The position numbers were made by a program, and so were the translations under genes. From assembly GCF_036898095.1 (NCBI RefSeq), contig NC_090746.1:55127352-55191351 (forward strand): 64,000 nucleotides of DNA. The letters are read 5' to 3'. Positions 45,610 to 56,168 of this stretch are shown here, piece by piece; position 1 is the stretch's first letter, and every line of letters begins with the position of its first letter. Source of the stretch: Palaemon carinicauda. Taxonomy: Eukaryota; Arthropoda; Malacostraca; Decapoda; Palaemonidae. Below the pieces are notes generated by a model. That model was not told where the DNA came from and did not search any database. It saw only the letters and a program-made list of their open reading frames with translations.

Positions 45610-45952
45610 GAGCTATGGAAAAAATAATGATGGGGTACAACTCGAAGAGCTATAGAAATAACACCAAGACACAGAAAAAGAGCTATATGAATATGATCGC
45701 AAACTAAAGAAGATATTCTAACATGTATGAAAAAGAAACGAACATGAACATGACATATAAGGAGAATGATAGATGGACAAAAAGAATATCAGAATGGGTC
45801 TCTAGAGATTGCAAACGAAGCACAAGAAGGAAAAGAAGACAATGGATTGACGCGCCAAGAAAATTTGCGTGTACAGTCAGGCATAGAAAGACCATACAGG
45901 GACGTGTAAGGACGTTTCTGAGGCCTTTGTCTTGCAGTGGACTAGCAACGGA

Positions 45953-45955
<3 letters not shown>
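45610..45955 (+). pseudogene. RTE-type LINE, 3' end fragment
   Basis: The frame from 45723 reads [20 protein letters not shown], then [20 protein letters not shown]. This matches the C-terminal RTE motif in which D-R-W-T-x-R is followed by an arginine-rich run, R-W-x-D-x-(I/L) and a closing Trp/Arg-rich tail. The copy is 5'-truncated and ends in GGATGATATATAT. RTE elements usually terminate in such a short tandem repeat, so the TA tract that follows probably grew from the element's own tail. Confidence 0.75.
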
Positions 45956-46025
<70 letters not shown>

Positions 46026-46036
46026 CATACATACAT
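45953..46036. repeat. (TA)n-(CATA)n microsatellite
   Basis: About 65 bp of TA, then four CATA units, at the 3' end of the RTE fragment. Confidence 0.95.
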
Positions 46037-47215
46037 AAGAGAGAGCAAACGTCTGGCTTTACGACCTATCACATACTCTACAATTACCTTCTGCATTGAG
46101 CATGATTCTTATATTAATTTTTCTTCACTGCGCATTCTTCATATCGTAATCATTTTCTAAAATATAATTACAAGTTGTTCTTAACAAGAATGCTCACTGA
46201 GTCACCCTCTAAATTGTAAATGACGATGTAAATTATCATATTAAATGAACAACACCTCCACAAGTTACTTATTCGAGTCTCGTTTCTTCCATTGTTGCAC
46301 ATATCTAGTGAACTCTCCAAGACATGAAGAAAAACAAGAGAAACCTGTCATACATTAACAGACCCTTCACCTCTTTTCTTATTGGTTGACTATTTCGCCT
46401 CACATTCGTCGTAAACATGACGTCGAGCGTAGGAAATAAATCTTTAGATATAAACATATCGGGTAACAGTCTGTGACGACGTGGGAAAGCTCACTTGTAT
46501 CCAGTCCCGGCTGCAGTGACCGATTTAATAGGTAACTGAGGAACTCTCCCATATTTTCTGGCTGTGGAGAGATTTCTTTTAGTTTAGCCTCTAATCTGTT
46601 TAAGTTTGCGTTGATTATTTTAATTTTCTCTGATGTCAGACGACTACGATTTATAGAAATGTATAATTTACTTCCTTGAACCCTACGCTGTGCACTGGGG
46701 GCAATGCTTCACGATCTTTGCACTGTTCCTTCGGCCTCTGACTGCTCCCATTTTTTAGCTTTCTACTTTACCCTTTTCTCTTTTTTCATATTGCCATCCA
46801 TTATCTCTTATATTTTTCCCTATATTACAATTGTGGAGTCCACCCCCTCCAATTGCTTATCGACGCTGAATAACCTCCCCGCCCCCATCACCAAATATGG
46901 CTAAAATTTTATAAATCCAATCCAATTCTAAAGGAAGGAATTTGGGCAAACTATAAAAGCTTAAGGTATTTTCCAAATATCTCAATCTTATTAGATTTCT
47001 TACACATCAAGATTTTTTATTTGATGATCAATAGTAAGAATTTCCTTCACATGGAAAGTGGTAATATATTTCGAAAAGCTCTTCTGTGATTATGAAGAAA
47101 GTTGTTAAATTTTGTGCACTTGAAGTATCCGACGATTTTTTTTTATTCTGTTATAATCCTTTATTCAGTTTATTTTTTTTGTTCCACGTTTGGCAACTGA
47201 CATCCATTTTTTAAA

Positions 47216-47309
<94 letters not shown>

Positions 47310-47912
47310 TGTATATAACAAGACTATTTGTTTCAAGTAGAGCGCTGAATAATCGTCTCGACCATGTTATTACAATGTTGGATCTTCGGTCATACGTTTA
47401 AAAGGGTTTAATTCATTACTTCTGTCGGTTTTATTTCATGAGTGGGTTGTTTTCTTTGTTGATGGCTTTACGTTTGTTACTTTTTGTGCTTTGCAGCCAG
47501 TAAAGTAGTGTTTCATAAAGTTTCCTTTGTTTTTATATCACACATTCAACGTTTACAATTTTATTTTATTTTTCTCGCCTTCAAATCCAACATTTACACA
47601 TCAATTCTCCAAGTTTTCTTTCAATTAAATTTATATTTTACACTTCAGTGTCCTTTATTTTCCTCTTATTCGAAAAAAAAATTACACATTGCTTCCATTT
47701 ACCCTATTGGATTTTACTCTTCTCGTCATTCGCCTTCGTCTTTCCCGTGTGACATTTAGTTTTTTAAGCTCTTCCTTCGGCTTCAACAGTCAAATACCTC
47801 ATCGAATATATGATCCTTCACTTTACAACTTGGTTTTTTTTACTGTAACCTCTCTGCCGTGCACCAATAAACTACCATAAACTAAGAAAGGCTCTGAATG
47901 CAGTATTGTAAG

Positions 47913-47965
<53 letters not shown>

Positions 47966-48484
47966 GAAGATAATTTTGATGTTTAGGAAATATAATAGAA
48001 ATCAAGATATGATAGAAACCACACCAAATTCAGAGATCAGGTCATAAGGCAGGTGAGATATACTTATCAATTGCATTATGGCCGTAACTACGATCCCCGC
48101 CCTTCTACCGGAAATATCTTTGATTTTCCTTCTTGCTTCAGCCAGACGATTAGCTATAATTCTAAACCTAATTGCGTTTTTCTGTCTTCTCTAATCTTCC
48201 ACGTTCCTCACTTTTCCTTACTTAGTATATTCTCTTTTTATTTATAATATGGTTCTGTTTATTACTTCTCGTGTTATACGTCTAAGATATGTTATCAAAT
48301 ACAACTTTCAAATACGTATTCTCGAATTTCTTCAACACCAGAGGGTTAGGTTGCAAGAGCTGGTGTCTGGCCAGTGCGGCCAAGTAATCTGTAACAACTA
48401 ATAACTTTTTACCAATGAATAAAAACCACAAAATACCAAAATACAAAGGCAATATGTCTAATGAATTTTATTCTTTTCACGCAG
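46037..48484. other. non-coding; upstream region of the transporter gene
   Basis: No supported gene. It holds (TA)n at 47219-47312 and 47916-47963. T/C-rich stretches at 46700-46900 and 47490-47860 give short open frames without family resemblance. The last bases, TTATTCTTTTCACGCAG (to 48484), are a good polypyrimidine tract and splice acceptor. Confidence 0.45.
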
Positions 48485-49105
48485 GTGTCAATATATAGGC
48501 TAAACCCAATATGGGTCCGACAGACGAAAGTGTTATCGCCGAGGGCATTGACATCCCCTCAGGAACTCGAAAGTCCCAAGAAGAGGAGGAAAGTGATGAA
48601 GGTGACACTAAGACCTGTGAGCTTCAGAAATTTGAAGATTTATTAGAGATGATTAACCCCTGGGGATGCTGGAATGTGACCATACTTATTTTGGGGTGCT
48701 ATTGTAAGGAGAAAGATAAGTCATTTCTTATAACAAATAAAGTTTTATTTTCAATAGCAAATAATCTCGTGTTTGGAAATCTTCATCATTCACATTTCCA
48801 TGAAGCTACTAAAATGATAACTTATTATTTTTGTTCATTAAAGGTTTATAAATTCTATAAACTAACAAATAGTTGTTACCAAGTAAATGAGATTGATTTA
48901 ACTGTGAAACTAAAGAGGAAATGGTATCAGCATATCATAATAGAGTGTTAATGAATTATATACCTTCAGGTACGTTTATGAATCCATTGCAGTTAATCAG
49001 TTATCAGTTCCTGGGAGCAACTCCCAATTATTGGTGTCACGTAGAAGCTTTGCATGATGCCAACTGGACTACAGAAGAAATTATTTCGCTGGCTATACCT
49101 GTAAA
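48485..49105 (+). CDS. SLC22-type organic cation transporter, first two coding exons
   Basis: A host membrane transporter of the major facilitator superfamily, partial. Exon 1 follows an acceptor (CACGCAG, ending 48484), starts at ATG 48511 and ends at 48703 before GTAAGG. It encodes an acidic N-terminus, then FEDLLEMINPWGCWNVTILI, the start of transmembrane helix 1. Exon 2 runs from 48970 (after CCTTCAG) to 49105 (before GTAAGTG). It encodes TFMNPLQLISYQFLGATPNY and WCHVEALHDANWTTEEIISL, the large extracellular loop 1 typical of SLC22 proteins. Splice phases agree: the single T left by exon 1 plus GT of exon 2 form one Cys codon. The intron is 266 bp. The remaining helices must lie beyond the mobile elements or outside the window. 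The subtype cannot be decided from 110 residues. Confidence 0.82.
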
Positions 49106-49239
49106 GTAAGTGATTATTATATATTTGTGCACAATTATGTTTAAACTTGATACACATAAAAGGAATAGTGCAATACTTAAATTCCAAGGAAATTAAATAT
49201 CAAAATGTAAAAAGAAAATGTACAGAGTAGATATACAGT

Positions 49240-51466
49240 ACTTTACTTTGATGGCTGCTTTTCCGATCCCATACAGCAGGGGAACCGCACTCTCTACAGG
49301 ACCTCCACTGTCGTTTTACCTTGTTCGTTCAGAGTATTTAACGTTTCATATTGCGTATTGTTCATTTACTGTTAAATCGTCACTGTTGTATGACCTTTGA
49401 AATAAGAGTCTTCAGTTTCCTCTTGAACCTTAATGTCTTTAATCATTCGAATGTTTCGTGGGAGCCTATTTTATAGTCTCAGGGCCGCATATTTAAAGGC
49501 TCTGGAGCCTAAAGTAGACATAAATCTAGGTTCCAACAGTTTGAAGCCATCTGTAACTATTCTTGTGTCGACACGATATGTTGGCTGCGCAATCTGTAGC
49601 AATTCTCTTAAGTATTTTGGACGCCCAGTTCTGATAACTTGGTGGGTTATTGCACATGTTTTAAATTCAATTCTCGCTTTAATCGGCAGCCAGTGTAAAC
49701 CAATTAGTATAGGGGTGATCCTTTCTGTAGGTGGGACACCTTTTATGAGTTGCTCCTCTGTTTATTATGTTTTGTAATTTCTTAAGTTGCACTTTTAGTG
49801 AATTGTAATAGATAGAGTTGCATTAGTCAATCTTGGTAATAACACAGTTTATCACAAGTTTCTTTACAGAATTTTCGTCCAAGTACTTCTTTATAAACAC
49901 AATATTTCTTAGATGATAACCAGCAGTTTTTATTACATTATTTAATTGGGCCTTTAGAACCAGGTTACAGTCAAGAAATACACCTAGATCTCGAACTTTA
50001 CTAGATATTGGCACCAAGTCATTATTTATGTTCATTTGAATATTACCTAAGTTTCTCACGCTGTTTCTTGCCCACCACCATGAATTCAGTTTTGTTTTCA
50101 TTTAATTTTAGTTGTTTAGATGTCATCCATTCTCTAACACTATCAAGGATTCGGTTTAGAGTTTAAGTAGTGTCATGTATATCATTTATGGAGAAGTAAA
50201 ATTGTGTCATCTGCAAATAGTGTGAACTTCACATGAGCTTAATTCCTGGTAGTCCAGTGGATTTTTCAGAATTGGTGTGACTATAGCCATTTTCTCAGAT
50301 CTAGGAAACGTACATTCATCAATGCTTGCATTTGATATTCTCATTATTATTTCGGCTAGACTAGAAAAGTCTCTCTCTCCAATTACTTCAGATATTGGCA
50401 TAGGGTCGATCGTGCAGTTTGTTTTCTTTGCTCTCTTGATAATTCTGGTGATGTCATCTTATGTTATGTTGTTAAATCATATTAATTTTGTCTGTGTGCC
50501 TGGTGTATCATTAATCTGATGTTGAGTATTTACAAATGACCTGGTTATATTTTCAATTTTCTTTTAAAGAATACTAGAAATTATTTGCTAGTGCCTGGTC
50601 ACTGTATCCATCAGGTAGCTTCTTTTATTTTACATTTCCCATTATACCATTCAGGAGACGATATAACTCATTCATGTCTGTTGCTGCTTTGAGTATCTTT
50701 CTTTTATAGTATTCACTTTTTTCCTTCTTAATAGATAGTTATATTGATACGCAGCAGTTTTGTATTCTACCCAAGTACTTTCAGTTTTTAACCTATTCCA
50801 CTTTCTTTACATCTTTTTTTTTTTTACCAAAGTCTCTCCATCAAACCAAGGAGATTGGTCTTTTACGGTTATAGTCTTTTCCATCGGTGGGCACATGGTA
50901 TCATATTCACTTTTACTCACTTTATTATAAGTAGTCATAAGACAGCACACTTAGCTCCTAAGAGGCATTGGTCATCATGATCTCAGGGAATGTTGATAGC
51001 ATCATTTATTTTCTTTGTAACTTCTTCAAAAAATACGGAGGAGAAAAATTTGATTTATGCATAAAGTTTATTTTCTTTACTAATGCATGTTTCTGTAGAG
51101 ATAGACTAAACGTAATAAGTTTGTGTACTGGGGAGATAGTACATTTCTCTTCGACTTTTGTATCAGATACAATATTATTCATGTCATCACTTAGAACTAA
51201 GTCTAGCGTATGCCCAGTTAAAGTAGTTGTGCAGTCGACATTATTCACTCGTTGATATGATTTTAGTAACTCGCTAAATGCCAAAGCGTCAGGATTTGAT
51301 TCATCATCCATCCAAAAATTGAAGTCTCCTCAGATAACTAATTCATTTTTCTCCATGATAATCATCTCAATGAGAGCACCGTCTTCAAAAAAGATACTAG
51401 AGTTTGTTCTAGGAGGTTTGTAGATTGTTACAAAGGATATTCTTCTATTTTTGGGCATAAGTTTTA
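49240..51466 (-). pseudogene. L2-like LINE, endonuclease end through reverse transcriptase
   Basis: Minus strand, reading from 51466 down. First comes the C-terminal half of the apurinic-type endonuclease (ISFVTIYKPPRTNSS, GDFNFWMDDESNPDALAF, then TGHTLDLVLSDD). Next are RT fragments (IPISEVIGERDFSSLAEII, FPRSEKMAIVTPILKN at 50390-50240; KVRDLGVFLDCNLVLKAQLN at 49990). The tail contains LHWLPIKARIEFKTCAITHQ near 49700, the H-W-L-P signature of L2-group LINEs. There are several frameshifts and stops. The 5' part of the same copy is at 63460-64000, beyond the DIRS and Tigger insertions. It lies antisense to the transporter gene, probably in its second intron. Confidence 0.8.
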
Positions 51467-51478
51467 TTTTTGGGCTCA

Positions 51479-51807
51479 AGCCATGATGTCCTGATGGAAG
51501 GTTCCTTCAGTAGCTTCCTTGGGTCTATTTAACTACAGGGATATTCCCAGAGAATTAAACTAAAGGTTATCACAGAATTCTAACTTCTAAAGGTTTCCCT
51601 CTAGGATATCGTATATCAACAGGGGACGCATGTATTAACACGCCACATAGCTATCTGCACCCCATAGAGAAAAAACACTTCGATATGGAAGGGTGAAGAA
51701 TAACTGGGGAGCCGTTCCACAGTTACACTCGTCCGTGGCTGCTTTTGGTACTCGAAACGTAAACAAACGGGCGCCATTGCTAAATGACGTCACGTCCGTC
51801 CTCATCC
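51479..51807 (+). repeat. left inverted terminal repeat of the second DIRS
   Basis: Starts near AAGCCATGATGTCCTGATGG and ends TGACGTCACGTCCGTCCTCA. The TGACGTCA palindrome (about 51785) is a CRE/ATF-type site and could contribute to promoter activity. Confidence 0.9.
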
Positions 51808-54212
51808 TTTTTCCTGTAGCTCCTTGCTTTGGTCGGATTTTCCTTGAGTGCGTTTTTCATCTGCTTACATCGCCGTTATGTCGCTACCTTCAGCCTCGCC
51901 TTCTTCTGGAAAGTTGAGTACCAGGTCCCAGTATTGTTTAAATAAGCTCTAGCCGTAAAGTAACTTCTACTTTTCGTAAAATATTGAGTTTTGTGGCAGA
52001 GCTGTGCCGATCCCGGACGCGCCATTTTATGGCGTCGCTGTTCATATCGCATGCTTTATTTAGTTAGCCAGAACAGCCTTCTCCGGTCATTTAACTATTT
52101 AATATTATTAGTTATTTAGTCTTCATAGCTAGGAATTTCTTATATCGTGTTTTAGCGCTCATCAGACTCGGTCGCCGTTCGACCCCATACTAGATCGCTA
52201 GCTTAGCCCCTAGGCTGGATAGTCTAGTGCTTGTTTTCATGCATGATATATACCAGTGTTCCTAAGTTAAGTTATGAAGATTGTGGCATTATTAAACATA
52301 CTATTAACTGTGATGTAAGTGTTTTCGCCTTCGGGGACCATATAGGGGACCGGGTTGATTGCGTATCTTTCCACCCTAACCTAATGTAGGAACCCCTATA
52401 TGCTCCCTAATCCCCCTGTCTGCGGGCGTTCCCTCTGTGTGGCCTTGCTTCCCCTTCTATATAGGGGAATCTTGTCTACAAACAGAGTATTTATCGCTTC
52501 TCTGTCTACCCTAAGGGAATGACCCTCCCGTAGGGTCGTTACCGAAAAATAAGGAACGGCTCTGCCCTTCCTCAGTTGCACCTGGTTGGGTTACTCCTTC
52601 CTCCCTGCAACTTGCGATGTGTCTTTCAAGCTTGCCTAGCCTTGGAGTTAGCCCTCCTTCTCTAGGTTAAGCTCTGGGGGTTGACTCTGCCCTATTATAG
52701 TTTGGGACAGTACTCCTGAACCGTTCTCATTCTGGGCTACCTAACCTAGGTTAGGGAGCGTTCTCCCTTTCCTTGGTGGCCGTTCTCATACAGAGTCTCC
52801 CCTATAGAAAGACCCCTCATCTTCCCCCTCCCCACTTATCCCTTTGGTGTAGGCTTGCCTACACACATCTGTCCCTAGTCCTACAACTCCTCCCTTGAGT
52901 GGAGTGGTAGGGCTAACTTGTTCTCCTGCTGAGCTGGCCGCTCTGGTACACATACCCTCCATAGCGTTCTATGGGGGTGGTCGCCGGCAGCGGTCCGGCC
53001 GGCGGGGTTTTCCCCCCTCTTGAGTGCCCTCTAACCCTCCCTTGGGTTACCCCAGGCACCCGGCCGACTGCCGGCTCCCTGCCGCCGGATGCTAGGAGTA
53101 TCCACTCCTATCATGAGTGCACGCTCTCCAGAGGGATGCCGGAGGGGTATGAGATCTTACCCCTTCCATCCCTCCTTACCTTTCTCTCCTGCTATCCCGG
53201 TGCCGGTCCCTTGCCGCCTCTACTGCCGGCAGTAACCGCCATTACCTCAGGTGACATTCTTTCATAAGATGCCCTCCCCCTCTAAGACGTCGGCCTTCCG
53301 TGTGCCGGAGGCTGCCGCCTTCCGTCGACATGCAGCCGACGTCCCACCCCTCATTTTACCTAGTAACAGCTGGCCGACCTTCGGAGCCGGCCACCGGCGT
53401 GCTGGCATTGATTGCCGGCGGTCTAGGTATACAACCATATACATATCTATCTTATGAATTGATCCAAGCTCACCAGGCCGTCAGCCTTCGGCTGCCGGAG
53501 CCCCCGCCTCCTGCCGACGACCCGCCGCTGTGCCGGCAGTCGCCACGATGGTATTATACTTAAGATGCTCAGTGTGTCTGTCTTGATGCCTTCCACCCTG
53601 CAGGACCGGCCTCCGGCGTGCTGTCGGTCTGCCCGCACCCTCCTGAGATGTTAAGGGACATTCACCCCTTCTCATATCTGCCGACAACATGCCGACAGTC
53701 ACATACTGCAGCCAGATGGCTTAGCCACTTCTATACATAGGTATTGTCTTACCATATAAGTCTGTGGCTGTGCTGTTTGATTGCACATTACAATGTTCCA
53801 GCATACACTGTGTATCTTAGTGCAGCCGATTGCCGGAACCTATATCTAATAAGGGGTTCTCCTATTCCTCTTCTACTCCAGGGATCTGAGTGGTCTCCGA
53901 CCCTGCTACACCCTGCAGGCAATTTCTGTTAGAGGCTTAGCTTCTACCCACCACGGCTTATCCATATGGATTTCCGTTTTGTGGCCGAAAAGAAATTGCC
54001 TACTGATAAGGTTGCGGTAACCGACTGGGCGGGATTCACAAGTATGTGTCTATCTACTTCCTTTCCCGCTCATTATTCTCAGGCATTATAATACCTCGTG
54101 AATTACTTTAATGCTTAAAAATTTAGATTAAGTTATCTTAATTTTAGAGTAATGTAAGTCATTCTTATGCCTTCCATGTACTCATGATCTCCTCCTTTTA
54201 CAGGAGGAGTAT
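51808..54212 (+). other. long leader of the second DIRS
   Basis: Carries no continuous ORF. The part 52960-53720 is strikingly GC-rich and crowded with GCCGG and TGCCGGCAGT-like boxes, unlike the rest of the window. A short frame at 53966-54040 reads MDFRFVAEKKLPTDKVAVTD and ends at a good donor (AAGTATGTG). A good acceptor (CTTTTACAG, ending 54203) precedes ORF1, but the phases do not join cleanly. The leader may be spliced or may contain a decayed upstream frame. Confidence 0.6.
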
Positions 54213-56168
54213 ATGAAGTGTGAAAGCAACTTCTGTGGAGTGAAGCGCCCGCACTTCTACGGGCACAAGGCGTGCCGGACCCACGCCCCCTGCGCCGCCA
54301 AGAAAGGCGACCTGAAATACTGGGACCCGCAGAACTGTACAGTCTGCAAGAGTCGTTTGGCCGAGGCGTTCGACGACCCTCCTTCCGCGGAGGCAAGGGA
54401 CAACGCTCGAGAGACGCTACGCAAATGGGTGTGTGGCTTCCAGAAGAACGCCACCGGACCGTATCTCGCCAGCGAAGATTTGAGGGCCTTGCTTTTCCCA
54501 AAGGCATCCAAAGACTCTGTGGTCCCCCGTGATCAGATCCCCACCGTCCAGATCGTGGTGGAACCTGATATTGTCATGGCCCAGTTCATGCATGAGTGCC
54601 ATTTGGATTCCGATAACATGGAACGTATGTCGGAAGTGTCAGAAGAGACGGAAAAGAACCTCATGGGCGAGGAACTCGACTATGAGGAAGATCAGGTGGA
54701 ATACCCTGATTCGGAGACCGAGGTCGCTCCCGCTCCTACTCCCGCAGCGACTCCTGCACCGTCCGAGGAACCTGTTCCTTCAACTTCCGCCACCCCGGAC
54801 TCTCCTCCATCGGCCACTCAGGAGGTCTTCAAGATGCTTGAAGCCCTCATGGAAAGAAAACTACGAGAAACCCAGGGGCAATTCCAGACTACTCTGGTTA
54901 ATCTTAAACAACCGAAACGGATTTCGGTTAAGGACCTCCCCACTTGCTCGGAAGCTAACACATGAAGATATACCGAGCATATGCCAATCACGACTGGTAA
55001 GATCTACATCAGTGAGAGGGTTGGCTCTATCTTGTTGGAAGAAGTGGAATTCTTCCCGAACTTCGAGGCTTATCCGGACTGTTACGTCCGGCTCAGGTCC
55101 GAACCAGCCTCAAAGGAGGAGACCAAACCGAAGGAGGTTATCGTGTTCGATCTCGCGAAGGCCCAGGCTATGCTAGCCCAGGCGGTGAAGAGTAGGGGTT
55201 TTACCAACTCCAAGATGCCGGCGCTTAGTAAGAAGCATCCAACCTTCGTTGCGCCGAATGCTGCGATTTTCCCCTTCATCGAAAAAGCCTTCACAGCGAT
55301 CTTAAAGGCAGTGGAGGAAGGGAAACCTTGCCCTGCACTGGAGGAGTGCAGACCCTTCTCCCTTACCGTTCCTCCCGATGATAGGCACTGGAAAGACGTC
55401 CAGTCAACCTTCACGGTGGGGAAGTTAGAGCCTGACGTAGCTGGTCGTCAATTCAATGAGGACCTCCCAAGGCTAAATGATCACCTCCTTTGTAAGGAAC
55501 AGGATTCGAAGGAGAGGCTTGCCGCATCGATGTCCCTCCAGGTACAGCTAGAACTTATGGCCGGGGATACTAGAGTCCCGGACTTTTATATGGTCCTAGC
55601 CAAAACACACTTGGTAACGGTGACGAAGGACCTGTATAGCTTCACTAAGGCTCGCAGAGCCTGTCGTGAATTCGTGTTTGCCAACGCGGCGGTGAAATAC
55701 GAACCCCGGAGACTGATTTCCTCCAATATCTGGGGTAAGTATCTCTTTCCCTCCTCCCTGGTGAAAGAGATTGCAGACAAGGCCACCACGGAGAATAGGA
55801 ACCTTCTCCACAAGTGGGGCATGTCAAGAAAAAGGAAATCCTCTCAGGACGAGGGCCCTCAACCTAAGAGGAAACCTCAAAAGCCGAAACCCCAGCAACA
55901 TCAACAGAGACGGCAGTTTCCGGGTACCGCTACTCCCCAAGTGGCCACACAGCCACAGCAGACCTTTCAGTTGGTCCCCCATCCAGTGGTGTCGCAGTCA
56001 CCGGTCTTTACCCCTGCGTATGAGCAACACGCTACTACCTTTCGTCCCAGAGGTAGGGGCTCAAGCAGGGGTTCCGGCAGAGATTCGTCTCGCCACCCCT
56101 CCAGAGGCAGAGGAGGAAGGGGAGCTTGTGGCCGAGGTGGCAAACCCTCGGGACACCAGAAGCAATGA
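54213..56168 (+). pseudogene. DIRS ORF1, gag-like protein with one in-frame stop
   Basis: The same frame runs from ATG 54213 to 56168, broken by a single TGA at 54963. The N-terminal part has a Cys/His cluster (CESNFCGVKRPHFYGHKAC, then H-A-P-C and later C-T-V-C), probably zinc-binding and laid out as in ORF1 of the first DIRS. An acidic Pro/Ser/Thr linker follows. After the stop, a helix-rich domain (LAKAQAMLAQAVKSRGF; ERLAASMSLQVQLELMAG; FTKARRACREFVF) leads to a basic RGRGSSRGSGRDSSRHPSRG tail for nucleic-acid binding. The stop is explained by a single C-to-T change of an Arg codon. Readthrough cannot be excluded, so it is listed as a probably inactivated gag. Confidence 0.8.

Noticed and set aside
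45723..46160. 145-codon frame as a new gene
   Set aside because: Its first half is the RTE C-terminus and its second half is translated (TA)n.
53251..53702. Overlapping open frames in the GC-rich leader of the second DIRS
   Set aside because: GC-rich DNA has few stops; no conserved reading and no start context.
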